From: Kalmusia sp. IMI 367209
Lineage: Eukaryota; Ascomycota; Dothideomycetes; Pleosporales; Didymosphaeriaceae
DNA length: 64,000 nt
NCBI GenBank assembly: GCA_027946365.1
Contig: JAPEUQ010000008.1
Location: 1,302,001 to 1,366,000 of the forward strand
Reading direction: 5' to 3'
In this document: one piece after another, positions 23,044-33,906 of the stretch
Numbering within the stretch: the stretch's first letter is position 1
Layout of the letters: each line of letters starts with the position of its first letter
Notes under the pieces: model-generated
Databases searched by the model: none
The model's input: only the letters and a program-made list of their open reading frames with translations
What the model was told of the DNA's origin: nothing
Made by a program: the position numbers and the translations under genes

Positions 23044-23866
23044 TCAAACGAGCCAAGCCAAAAGACCAACCGCCATAGCTAAAACCCCAGTCGCCGGTCT
23101 AGTAGTAACCACATCTGCCGCTCCAGGAGTCGGAGTCGAGGAAGCAGCAGACTCACTGGGAGATTGACTACCAGTAGCAGAGGCGCTTCCTGACTGAGAA
23201 GCAGTGGTGGTAGCTCCGCTTGTGGACTTGGCAGAGCTGGAACTACACACTGTTAGTATCGACTCCAGATCTCAGTTGAAGTTGGAATTGATAACTGATC
23301 ATACCTTTCACTCTCGGTGGGCGACGCGCTTCCGCTAGTCAAGCTTGCAAGTTGTTCGTCTTCCAGGAGCTCTCCACCTTTGATAGACGAGGGTGTAGAT
23401 GATTGACCCACGTTTTTAGCTGCGTCGGCGAAGGCGTCGATGGTGTTGCCTGAGGTGGGAGCGTTCCAGGCGCCTACCATTCCGTTTTGGCAGTGCTTCT
23501 GCACGGCACAGTAATACCAAACCTATAGAGCTCACCATGTCAGTGAAGTCACAGGATTGAAAAGGAAAGCCGTCTACGCACTGGGTCCTCACTTGTCACA
23601 TTGACAACAAACTTCTTCTTGCCATTGTCGGTTTGACCGAAGGGCCCGCTGAAAAAGCCATTGTCCGAGGAGACACATGGTGAATTGAAAGAAGTAGAGA
23701 CGACATTGTGTTGCGGGTAGAGATGGAAGATGACTGTGTCGCCCTTTTTCGGATTGATCGTTTTGGGTTCAAACTCGAGCCCATCTTCGCCAACGTCAAT
23801 TGTGTGGACCTCTGCTTTCCCAAATGTGGCTGCAATAGCAGCGAGTAAGATGGCACGAGCGTACAT
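23044..23866 (-). CDS. Secreted cupredoxin-domain, serine-rich GPI-type protein
   Basis: Exons 23866-23582, 23522-23305 and 23242-23044, with introns of 59 bp (GTGCGT) and 62 bp (GTATGA, ACTAAC branch). The product is 233 residues: signal peptide (MYARAILLAAIAATFGKA), then a plastocyanin-like fold with FEPKTINPKKGDTVIFHLYPQHNVV and, across the splice joint, VWYYCAVQKHCQNGMVG. The residues needed for a type 1 copper site (His in PQHNV, then Cys, His and Met in C-x4-H-x4-M) are all present. A Ser/Thr-rich tail ends in TPGAAD and a hydrophobic GPI-like segment. This matches the fungal extracellular serine-rich cupredoxin family, probably a surface copper protein. I chose the start at 23866 because the longer frame would bury the signal peptide. 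Confidence 0.86.
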
Positions 23867-25194
23867 CTTGGCGAATGGATATTTCCTTTCTGAGACAAGG
23901 CAGTCCACAAGAATTATCGTTGGCCTATTGTGTAAAGGTGTAGGTTGAGCGCGATTGAGCACATTTGCGGACCCTCAAGCTCTTATGAAGAGTCCGTACC
24001 CCTCCCACTGAAACCTTCAGGTCAAAGATGGAAATCGGAGCTTGCGGGTCTGAAAGCCCTCGTGGCGTTACACGAGCTGCGGGGGTTCCATCGCGTTGCT
24101 CGGTCTTCATTGTCCTATAGGCGTTCACTAAAATGCCTTTCACCACAAAAACGGAAATGCAAGCTAAACAGGCGTCGAGGCTGTGCAAGCCCCATGGGCA
24201 ATTTTGGCATGGATGTCGTTGTGCATGCGGTGAGAGAGTAAGAAATACCGATCGGTAACGTGTAGGTGTGATTCGCAGTTTGTACTTGGTACTGAGGGTA
24301 TGCTCGGAGAACAATGGAGTAGCAGCATGTTGAGTGTGCTCAAGGAACAAAGACGACTCGGTCTTTGGCGATCGAGCTTGGAGCAGAGCTGAGGTTGGGA
24401 TGGAAAGCCACCAATACTTGTGATAGGCGTGTCCAGGATGCTAAACCTATTTTCGTCTAGCTCTCCGTGTTCCTGCATCTCCGCGCGCCTCTCGTCTACA
24501 CTTGCTTCAGCTGTTTGCACGCATTTATGCTATTTGGAATACAAAGTAAGCTCACGTCTACGAAGATTTGCTGAAGTTAGCAACAACTACCCTATGCACA
24601 AGCGGAGGCAGGAGCGGAGGAATAGAATCGTACGCTCAGAGCTATTGTATTCCGGATGCGGTAGTCAGTCATGGTGGGCCTGTTTGGTGTATCGCGCACA
24701 GCCAGTCAGATTTGGAGAGCTTGAGGCGGGGGTGAAATGATCTGTGTCTAACGGCTCTTATGGGTATAATGAAGAATGGATCACTACTAAAGAGGTTAGT
24801 ACTGACTAATAAGCTTTCTAACATCGTGCTCTTCTTTCCTTCTACCTTACCTGTTATGCATCTATGGTCCGGTGATAACAACTTCTTACTTACTACCACC
24901 CGTTGGACATTTACCGGGTATCCCCTTGGAGCTCTGCAAGGTTTTCACCGAGTATCCGTAAGCTCCCGTAATTATTCAGATCAGCGCACGGATACATTAC
25001 ACAAGTGAAACTGTCTCACGCATATTGGGATTCACTGGTGACTTGAAAAACCACGCAAATTCAGACATCAACATTGAAAATATTTCATAGTTCATTACTG
25101 TTTTAAAGTATCGTACAGAGCTTCAACCCTATAGTTGCAGGCGCTATTATCGTAATGTTCCTCCACTATGAGCTTCTCCAACTCCTATTGTTAT
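23867..25194. other. Intergenic, no supported gene
   Basis: Promoter of the cupredoxin gene on the left and 3' flank of the Hsp20 gene on the right. Several overlapping frames of about 100-140 codons on both strands, none with domain or splice evidence. Confidence 0.5.
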
Positions 25195-26076
25195 CTACTG
25201 AATCAAGATCCGCTTGACCCCAGGGGCCTTGGCCTTAGGTATGGTAATGCTAAGCAGACCGTTCCTCAGGCTGGCCCTCACGTTAGCGGCATCGATCCTT
25301 TCTGGGAAGCGGAAGGTCCGCTCAAAGGACCCATGGAAGCGCCATTCGTCTGCCTCCGACTGTTTTTGTTGCTGGGTCGGAGCTCCGGGCTGAGGCTGCT
25401 GCAGCACAGCGGCCTCAGTGTTCGTTGTAGCCGATCCTTCAACAACCTTCTCTTTGCCTTTGTGTTCCTTGGGCGTCTCAGACTTGGCAGATACAGTGGA
25501 GGAGGTCTCGACACCAAGATCTTCGAAGTCGTCTTCAACAGTAGCCTGGTATGATCTATTGGACTCGGTGTCGGAGTGCGTGGGGGTAGCGGCGCCGGAA
25601 GCAGTCGCCTCTTCGGGTTCGTTAAGCGTCACGCCGTCCATAGCTTCATTGTGAGCTTCGGGCTCTGTGGTGTGGGGTTCGGCCATGGCCTCCGCAGACT
25701 GTGGCTGCTCAGCTCTCCTCTCAGTGTTGCCGGAGAGTTTTAGGGTGTTATCGTCCGTCACATCGATCTCGATATGCTCCTGCTCAAAACCAGGAATTTC
25801 AGCATCAACTTGGTATCCCTCGTTGTTCTCGTGGACGTTGAAGTGGGCCCGAACAATGCGCTTGCGCTGCTGGCGCTGGCGCTGAGCTTCGCGACGGGCT
25901 TCGTGGTCAAGTGCGCTTATCAGCTCATCAATCTCGCTGAGGAAAGGCGCGAAGGAAGGGAACGAGGGACGGACGATGCGGCGGTAAGACTGCTGTGGTC
26001 GTGATGTGCAACCCCAGGGGTTGCATTGTTGCGCAGTATACGCGGGTGCGAATCGTGGAGTGAGCAAGAAAGCCAT
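25195..26076 (-). CDS. Small heat-shock protein (Hsp20/alpha-crystallin) with long internal insertion
   Basis: Single exon, 293 residues from the ATG at 26076; a longer frame starts at 26151 but the downstream start MAFLLTPRFAPAY is typical of fungal Hsp30/Hsp20 proteins. The first half of the alpha-crystallin domain is at about residues 72-125 (RAHFNVHENNEGYQVDAEIPG, HIEIDVTDDNTLKLSG). About 120 residues of acidic, Ser/Thr/Glu-rich low-complexity sequence follow. The second half is FERTFRFPERIDAANVRASL and NGLLSITIPK, with a C-terminal ILI (I-x-I) motif for oligomer contacts. It is an ATP-independent holdase, probably cytosolic. The upstream region has heat-shock-element-like sites. The frame is fully open. 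Confidence 0.93.
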   Translation of the reverse strand: MAFLLTPRFAPAYTAQQCNPWGCTSRPQQSYRRIVRPSFPSFAPFLSEIDELISALDHEARREAQRQRQQRKRIVRAHFNVHENNEGYQVDAEIPGFEQEHIEIDVTDDNTLKLSGNTERRAEQPQSAEAMAEPHTTEPEAHNEAMDGVTLNEPEEATASGAATPTHSDTESNRSYQATVEDDFEDLGVETSSTVSAKSETPKEHKGKEKVVEGSATTNTEAAVLQQPQPGAPTQQQKQSEADEWRFHGSFERTFRFPERIDAANVRASLRNGLLSITIPKAKAPGVKRILIQ

Positions 26077-26615
26077 TACTGATGGGCTGTTTGGGGATGT
26101 TGGTGCAAGCTTGATCGACGAGATGATTGTGGAGATGTCAAGGAGGCTCAAGAGCAGTACTAGGTGGTAGATCGGATGCGAATTGTTGATCTGAAAATCT
26201 GATGATATCCGATCTGGGGCACAGCGAGCCCGCTTTTATAGACATGGCGATGGTTTAAGGCAGCAGTTGCTTGCGTGTACGTGGATGAGAAATCGATGAA
26301 TTCGTAAGGGGCGTAGAGGCTGCTCGAAGCGTGGAGGCGGCTCTTCGAAGGTCCACGATAGTTCGCGATTACAAGAGACGACGCTCGCGCCTTCTCGATG
26401 GTGCCAGAACCTTCGTCATCTGTGGCTAGTTGTTGTGCTTATGTAAATGTGGCGCGTGCTGGACCTAGGATCGCCTTGCCCCACCCGCCGACATTGACCA
26501 CTACTCGGTCTCCAGGGCCGATTGATATACCTTAAATCCGAGACCGCAGTAATTAACCCAAAGGTACATTCACTGAATATAAATATCGTGCCTGAGATCG
26601 CGAAACGCCCTCAAG
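26077..26615. promoter_or_regulatory. Divergent upstream region with candidate heat-shock element
   Basis: Between the Hsp20 gene (minus) and the HET pseudogene (plus). The core AGAACCTTCG at 26406-26415 fits the nGAAnnTTCn heat-shock element. Partial units occur near 26335 (CTCGAAGC) and 26344 (CTCTTCGAAGG). Arrangement and distance (about 330 bp from the Hsp20 start) suit Hsf1 control, but this is inference from motif match only. Confidence 0.4.
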
Positions 26616-27480
26616 ATGGCTTCACATGAGACCAAAATCGATGCCGGGACATTCCAGCACAAGCCTCTTGGTTATCGTCCCCCTGACTACCCACTGTTCT
26701 ACATGAGACCTCGCCGGAAGGATGAATCCAATGCGTCATGAATCATAGTACTCTCGACGAGACAGAAGCTACCTACTCTTGTCTCTCTTACGTGTGGGTA
26801 AATCTAGATCTCTCTCCTCGCTTTCCTATCTCTATATATGGAAAGAAGTTTGAAGTTCTCAGCAACCTGCACGGCTTGCTCTATATAGCTCGAGAGAAAT
26901 ACATAGGTAATCTGTTGTGGATAGATGCCTTGTGCATTGACCAGAGCAATGTCGATGAGCGAAACCATCAGGTGTCTGAGATGGGTAGGATATACTCTCG
27001 CGCAGAACAGGACCTTTCTTGGCTTGGACCGTACGAATTGACCAAAATTCCTCTCGAGTTCTAATAATTAACAGCTCTCGACTTGAAAGAGACTTTCTGG
27101 ATCGCACGAAGAGATACCTAGAACTCTGCACTATTGAAAGCTGCTGACTCTTACTGGAGCCGTGCCTAGATCACCCAAGAGATAGTTCTTGCATTCCGTG
27201 CGCTGTTACTTTTCGGTACATCTGAACTGAATCTCCACTTGGTCAAAGAAGGTCCTTTAATAAGTGCGTTAGAAAGCAAAGGGTATTACACCAATGCGTC
27301 TATTGATCTCCTTTGGGTAATAGCTATAAGTAAGCGATTGCGTGTCCAGTCCATGGACGAGATCAAGGGTTCAGACCGCAAAGCTCCTAAAGATATAGCA
27401 AGTCATACCAGTCTTTTCAGCTTACTATTCCTGTTTCGATACAAGCATTGCTTACACGAAAAATTTCGCATCTACAGTTA
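26616..27480 (+). pseudogene. HET-domain pseudogene (frameshift and nonsense codons)
   Basis: Starts ATG at 26616 (MASHETKIDAGTFQHKPLG) but closes at a TGA near 26739. The HET domain continues in another frame from 26738: STLDETEATYSCLSYVW, then LLWIDALCIDQSNVDERNHQV, MGRIYSRAEQDLSWLG. After 27061 two stops follow, then SYWSRA*ITQEIVLAFRALL, where the family has Trp: TGG has become TAG. The expected SYVWG Gly is also altered. At least one frameshift and three or more nonsense codons make the gene dead. G-to-A in a CCA/TGG context is RIP-like although no second copy is in the window. Confidence 0.8.
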
Positions 27481-28302
27481 AAGGTCATTGTGTATAGAGG
27501 GACCGTTACTCGAGATCGATTACCACATGCCTCCCCTCGATATACTGCACCACATCATCCGAATTTCTCTACCACCACTATGCTTCTTCTCAGCACTCGC
27601 TTTAGTGGGAGCCTTATCTTCCGACATGGGTCCTGGAAGCGTACAGGACTGGAGCTAGATTCAGTGCAGATCAAATTGAAGGTTGTATTTTTTTTTCATG
27701 GATATGTGGAGTAAGGAAGCCTAAATTTGCACTCAATCTCGCGAAAAGTTGCACGGGATAGAACGAATACATAACACTAAGCTTAGGCAAGAATCAGGCC
27801 AACTACATTACTCCACGGCGTGCTATATAATCCAATGCAGAAGAATTCTCGGTAAACTTGTCGCCCTGTACAGATGACAAGACACAATTCTGTGTGGTTC
27901 ATCTAACTATGAATACTAACTATGGGATGCTTGTTACGTATAAGGTCGGAGTGCATGGACGACAAGGTAAGCTCGGCTTACTATATTCGAAAAGACGCGG
28001 TGAGGTTTTTAGATATTTCAAGAGATCCCCATACAACGTCAGCGTAGCTGCGAGAACTTGTGACCAGCAAGAATCGCATCAGCATCTAAGTCAGGGCACA
28101 TTAGGTGTGATGCGCCAATATTGTATCATGTGTTGAAGTCGATATTATTGGACAACTGATGCAATTATGACTGCGCGCACGCTGCTGCAAACATGCGAAC
28201 ATTGAACATGGTGAATTAACTCTCGGCCAATATCACTACAATGCCAGCAGTCTCTCATGATCCCCACGCAATGAACTAATAATACAACGTTCATAGAGAG
28301 TC
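27481..28302. other. Intergenic or decayed 3' part of the HET pseudogene
   Basis: No continuous frame. Short plus-strand frames at 27448-27714 and 27858-28136 may be remnants of the HET gene's variable C-terminal region, but nothing can be assigned. Confidence 0.4.
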
Positions 28303-29973
28303 TTATGAGCCTTTCCCCTTACCATTTTTGAACGGAGACACATTGAGTCCTACCACCGTGCTCCTGACGTTGTCCACAATAGTCCGTAATTCGGTATTTA
28401 GGTTACATACGTGGGTCCGACAGTACCTGTCACCATAATAGCCCGAATTTCGAGCTTTGGTGTCGCACCAAGTCGGAAATTCGAGCTTTTGAAGGCCATC
28501 GCAAATTCCTTCAAAATTAATCCCCGTGAACGGTGCCTCTGGTCGCGGTGAGAGAAGACGAGTAGTTAGCATTCCTTTTGTAAGTGCCTGAGGGGCCTGG
28601 AGTCAGAACGTGATACTCAAGCGAGTCACTTTAAAATCGGTGATCAAACATTAAAGTTGTGTTACTTACCCCATATAACATGGATCCACATTGATAGGAG
28701 ACTGCATCGTTCGAAGGACATTGGTAGCTCAGACTCTCATACTTTTGACGTAAGCTATAGAGGCCCTCTATTATGTTCCATATTGCTTCGCAACGTCTGA
28801 TGTCGATCATGTCTACAGACCATTAGCCGCTGCTCAAAGTATATGCTATTGGGACGAAGATTAAGAAATTTCCGACATGCAAGCAAGAGGTTGTCATTTG
28901 CTTTCCATGCATTGCGCTGTCCTAGCATGCACGATATGAAAGCCAATTATGTAGATACACATAGACTGTAAATGCATCCTTTTTTCGCAATCGTCGATCG
29001 TATTAATAAAACCTACTCACTGGTGATTTCGCTCGGGATAGGTAATCCTAGGGTGCATAGAGGTGCAGTGCAGCGCTGGATCGCTACGAGAGTAGCACTC
29101 TTGAACTGCTCTTCCAAGTCAAAGACCCAGGAAATCCAGATCCAGAGAACAAGATCACGATTGTACACCGCGGGAATTGCAATCTTCGTCTTTAGATCAT
29201 CAACCCACATGTCGATATATAGCTCCACAGCTTCCGAACACTCGTAATAGTCGACAAGCACCGCCATCTTGGCGAGGAAGTCCAAAAAACATATGTTTCG
29301 TGGCACTTGGCGGTTCCGAATGTGGAATATATTCAGCATCACCAGGAACGCTTCACTGTCCCAATCTATGGCAGTAAGATGAAATAGGCCATCTTTTTTA
29401 TCGCGCCCTGATTCTGTCCAGCCTTTATTGGTCAGCGCACGCTTGAACCAAGGCGAAGCCAGCATCAAGTGGCGAGACGAGACGTAGTAAAAGATGCCTT
29501 CGTCTTCGATTTGTGCCTCTTCATGTTCGATGAGCGCGTCGGTGCTGCTTTCAGCAAATACCTCCGTTTGGTTTAAAGCTGACAGATCATCCAATGGGCC
29601 CGCGGTCTCGCCGCCTCCGGGTAGGCTCCAGCTGAGGGGGTCCGTAGTGGTTCGGTCGTTGGTAACGTCATCCGGAATGGATTTGGGCACTTTCTCTTTC
29701 TTGTCTTTCTTTCCTCTCTTTTTTTCTTTCTTGGTCATTTTTCTAGGGGCCCAGTCTCCCCATTCATCCTCATCAGAGCGAGGTGGTGTCGGCGCTGCTG
29801 CCTGAATATGAATGACATCAGTAGGTGACATGCGCGCTAGCTAACACATTAGGAGTGTAAAAACTACATGCCTGCTCGATCCCTCCCTCCCATAGAGCAA
29901 AATCAATACATGGATTTCGAAGCACGATGACTGTATCCGGATCGGGATCGATGTAGTACTTGAGGACGGCCAT
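28303..29973 (-). CDS. Fungal BTB/POZ-domain protein
   Basis: Exons on the minus strand: a first exon from ATG 29973, then 29836-29021, 28812-28670 and 28587-28303. The last introns are 208 and 82 bp, with GTGAGT/GTAAGT donors and a GCTAAT branch before 28813. The N-terminus reads IDPDPDTVIVLRNP. A Lys-rich stretch (KKEKKRGKKDKKEK) precedes the BTB fold: FYYVSSRHLMLASPWFKRAL, GLFHLTAIDWDSEAFLVMLNIFHIRNRQVPR, KMAVLVDYYECSEAVELY. The C-terminal part (RRCEAIWNIIEGLYSLRQ, TRLLSPRPEAPFTG) matches this fungal family. The join between exon 1 and the rest is uncertain: GT-AG 29909-29837 keeps frame, a 31 bp GC-AG alternative would keep more N-terminal residues. If neither is used, translation could begin at 29831. 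Role unknown, probably protein-protein interaction. Confidence 0.78.
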
Positions 29974-31086
29974 CACCGCACTGGCTGAATCAATACCTTA
30001 GAGTAACGAATCAAAGCCTAGATTAAATTCGAGACCGATTTATCTCATTTATTTAAACCGAAGAAGAGTTGTACCCAGACTTGTATTTCGTGGGTGCAGA
30101 AGTATGGGATAGTGGAGGAGCGGAGAAGTCTTGAGGAGTTGCTGCGCGTACCTTTACCGCCTGTGGCTGCCTAATCCCGATATTATGGCACGAAAAGCCA
30201 TCATTATCTGAGTGGAGCGTTTATCGGGTGATGCTGTGTAACAGCATCATCATCGCAGGCGGCGCTGAGCTGTCGCCTTCTTAGTGGCGGGGCAAGATCC
30301 AAGGCGTTTCAATCTGGAGATCTGCAAATAGCCAGTTCATGCTGTGATAATGACTGAGACATAAACCAATAATAATAAAAAAGGTATTTCAGAGGGTCTT
30401 CCTGCGTTCAGGGCTTTTAGGGTATTGGGCCATCCCCGTATCACGTGACCTATTTTACCATAATCATTGCCAGTTTGCAGTACTTGAAACCCATCACACT
30501 AAACGCTATATCGTTATTTTAAGGCACGTTTTCGAAGCCCTTCAATGTTGAAATGAACTTTACGCTGACGCAAGATACTATCCTCAACCAAGAGTTTTTT
30601 GACGGTCTTTGAGATGGAGTACTAACTTCTACATTTTATTGACTAGATAGAAATCATGAAAGCAACGTATTATGGACGGAGAACATCACGTGTAGCCGCT
30701 GTTTTCGAAACTCGTCGATTTCAAGACCCACGAAGTATGGTCTGCACGCTGCAACCGTGCGCATATGAGTTATATGAGACAGATCATGACGATGAATGCA
30801 GTCTTTCTATTGGTGCACAAAGTATCGAGGCTCCATCCAGAGAATAGAGCGCCAGGTATTGACGAAAGGCATTGAAAAGACTTTAATCCTTCTGTGAGTG
30901 CACCGGGTAGCGTACTTGGGCATTGAATCGTAGCACCCTGTGGACATTGATTCCTAATCACACAACTTGTACTTTAAGGTCACAACAACGTCTCAGATGA
31001 TTTCGATACACCTCTTGGAAATTTCATTGGTTGTGCGGATCGAACTTCTGAGCTGTCTACGGGAACGATTACATAACAGATACTAC
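29974..31086. other. Intergenic
   Basis: Promoter side of the BTB gene. A plus frame of 63 codons at 30656-30847 and other short frames have no support. Confidence 0.5.
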
Positions 31087-31368
31087 CTACACTATCGTTG
31101 ACAACCTGGATCTCATCGCTGTCTTTCGTTGTGGATGCAGCTTGGTCGCACTGTCTTGGGTTGGCCGACGGTTCTTTTCCCTTGTGAAAGATAATTCATT
31201 CAATCCCAATGCAGCTGTTTGATCGGTTGTCCTACACTTATCTACGTCTCCTTCATCAACATCGCCTGCGTCTGTGGCATCGTCGCATGGCACGAAGTTC
31301 TTGATTGGGTTGCGTAAGATGATGACAGTGTCTGGATCCGGATCAATGTCGTAGACGATAGGCTGCAT
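31087..31368 (-). pseudogene. Truncated paralogue of the neighbouring BTB gene
   Basis: Open frame of 93 codons whose start (YDIDPDPDTVIILRNP) closely matches the first exon of the BTB gene 1.1 kb downstream (YYIDPDPDTVIVLRNP). After about 30 residues it turns into unrelated acidic and then basic sequence and stops; no BTB fold follows on either frame. Same orientation as the complete gene. I read it as a 5' remnant of a tandem duplicate; a short expressed protein is possible. Confidence 0.6.
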
Positions 31369-31728
31369 GGTTGAATATTTGTACTTATCTGTGAAATTCG
31401 GAAAGGGTAGAGTGGTGATGATGTTTGTTGCATGAAGTGGGATGGCGCTTTTTGGGCAGGTGCACGCGAAGCCCAGCGACTGACTGGGCGAAACTGGTGC
31501 ACGGCATACCGCGAGCTGGGTTTCGATAGTTTTGGAATATTTGCTATTATTTAAGTTACATGCGAAACTGATCAGACGATCAGCTTATAGCACACACCCG
31601 CAGTAGATTTATATTTCAAAGCACAGTTGGAAATTACGAGTACGACTAGAAAGCTAGCCATATGCTTATAATTCTGCATCATTTATTCTTGAGGCCTCTT
31701 GGTCCCTCTTGACATTGTATGACTAAGT
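31369..31728. other. Intergenic
   Basis: Between the BTB fragment and the 3' end of the PL4 gene. A minus frame at 31242-31502 overlaps the fragment out of frame and looks like chance. Confidence 0.5.
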
Positions 31729-33515
31729 CTATATCAGATCAACACTATCAATAGCAATGCCGCCACTCAGATACCCACTCCCCGTTTGGCCAGTAATAAC
31801 GCTCAATTTCAAAATTTGCCAATCACTCGTACTCGTCAACCACGCACTTGCCGGAATCGTCCACGTCAACATATGATTGTTACCCCTGTAGGTACCGACC
31901 GTAAGACTGCGCGTGCCACCTTCGCTTTGAGCAGGTGTTAGGCTGGGTGTATACGAATTGACGCTGATCATGGGACGCCCGCCAATGTAGCCTTCAGTCA
32001 TGCCGATACGAAGTGTGTGCGAGGCGGCGATTTGTGCGGCGGTTAGGCGGAAGTAGATTAGGTGGTCGTTGTTGATGTCCTGCCAAATATAGCCGCTTGG
32101 GCTTGTTAGTTGGTGTGGAAAGAGGTCAGGGTGAGGGATTCTTACGGGAAGCCATTTACAGCAGTCGTACCGACGATGAAGTTGGCAGGGTTCCAGGATT
32201 TGAGGCGAGTGTCGGAAGGATGCATGTACGTCGGCTTGAAAGGCGTGTCTTCGAAGTTGAGGAACCCCTTAGGCGTACCATCCCAGTCACCGATCCGCCA
32301 GATGGCGGTGGTATCCTGCGGATCTGTTACCGTAATAGAATTCAGCGCAAGAGCTTGGCCAGCGGTCACAGTCACGGAGGATGTCGAGACCTCGAGCTCG
32401 CCTTTGTATATCGTAAGCGTGTAAGTTCCGGGAAGGACGTTGGCGATCTTAAAGTAGCCAGAGCTGCTATCAGCGACACTCCAGTATTGGGCGGCTGAGT
32501 TGCTAAGTCCCGCCACGTATTGGAAGCCAGATTGCATATTCTTGAGACCAACCGCTGCTACAGAGCCACGGCCGGTGGTAGGAACCCATCCATCGATCTA
32601 ATGAGGTCAGAGATATACAGCTTAATCAAACAGTAGAACTCTTACACCAAGGTTGTTTACCCATGTGGTGTCCGTATTCTTTGCAAAGAGACTCGAATCG
32701 GGGGCGCCTCCGTTTGTGAAAGCAAGCGTACTATAGCCGTGAAGACCGTATCGCATGGGATCGGTATGTCCTGTACGTGTCGTCAGCCTTGATCTTCGTC
32801 GCTAACTACTATCCTTGTTCTTACCCATGCTGTACCAGTAAATATCATACAAGTCAACACCACCGCCACCTCGTCGTTGAAGCGAGCGAAAGAATGGTCC
32901 TCCGGATGCCTTCTCGCGATTGCAACGGATCATAAAAGCACCCGCACCGGACTTCGTGTATCCAACATAGTCATAATCGATCGTGCGTCCATATTTAAGG
33001 CCTGTATAGTGCTTGCTGTAAGTATAGCCATTGGAGTCACCGTTGACGTCGCCAGACTCAATAGTGCTTGCACCGTCGGGAATCCAGTCCGTATCGTCGC
33101 TCTGTCTAGTGAAGACGCCATCCGGAATGCGTACGATGTATCGTTGCACGGTGACACTGTCGTCCTTCTTGTTCACGAAGATGTACACATTAGGCAGGTT
33201 CTGGCGGAACACAAGCCAATGCTTCAATGTCCCGTACACGATGGACACTTTGATCACCGCTGGGCTAGAGTACTGCGAAATGGAGACCGTGCTGGCCCCG
33301 AGCCCAGATTCCACTTGGCTGTTCTTTCCACTCTGTCCGTTGTACTGAACGTTATTGTACAGGATGGATGTCATATCACCGTTGGTCTTGCTAACTTTGA
33401 CGACGAGAGAAGCACCTGTATCGACGACATAGTTGGAGCCATCGTCGGTGTAGCCCCACGCTGCGAAAGCTGCAGGGAGAAAGGAAAGGACTGGAAGTAT
33501 ACCCCGAAGCAACAT
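31729..33515 (-). CDS. Secreted rhamnogalacturonan endolyase, polysaccharide lyase family 4
   Basis: Exons 33515-32825, 32770-32646, 32597-32146 and 32095-31729, introns 48-54 bp. The product is 544 residues, close to Aspergillus RhgB-type enzymes (about 530). A signal peptide (MLLRGILPVLSFLPAAFA) is followed by the catalytic beta-sandwich: GDMTSILYNNVQY, SGLGASTVSI, SGDVNGDSNGYTYSKHY (candidate catalytic Lys), YDYVGYTKSG and, over the first splice joint, DIYWYSMGHTDPMRYGLHG. A fibronectin-like domain follows (VLPGTYTLTIYKGELEV), then a C-terminal carbohydrate-binding-like jelly roll (WRIGDWDGTPKGFLN, LRIGMTEGYIGGRPMISVN). It cleaves rhamnogalacturonan I of pectin by beta-elimination outside the cell. 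All joints keep frame, so the gene looks functional. Confidence 0.93.
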
Positions 33516-33906
33516 ATTGAACAGTCACTCGTGCCGGATACCTGGTTACACGGCTCTAGTGCAGTTTATTAAATATACAAAATGAATGTGGCGTCCTAGG
33601 GACGAAAGGAACGAACGGGATCCAAAGGATGGCATTTCGTAGAGGGGTACTTCGTCTCTTTATTAATGTTGCCGTGATTCCTCCTATCTGATGTCTTTGC
33701 ACAACACCCAAGAGACCAGCATCGGATGTTGGCCCTGTTTCAAACGTCTATTCCGTGCTAAGCTATGCTGAAGTCGGTACCATCCGGTCCGTTCGCGTTA
33801 TTGCATTGAGCAATAAATCTTCCGAGTCTAGCCCGATTAACAAAAGCACCGCGGCGTTAGGCGCGCACTCTCCCATTTTCTCTTCCACGTGCGGCGGCTG
33901 CGCTTG
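33516..33906. other. Intergenic
   Basis: Divergent promoter zone of the PL4 gene and the zinc-cluster pseudogene. No motif called. Confidence 0.5.

Noticed and set aside
24164..24520. 118-codon minus frame between the cupredoxin and Hsp20 genes
   Set aside because: No domain, no splice signals, and an overlapping frame of similar length on the same strand.
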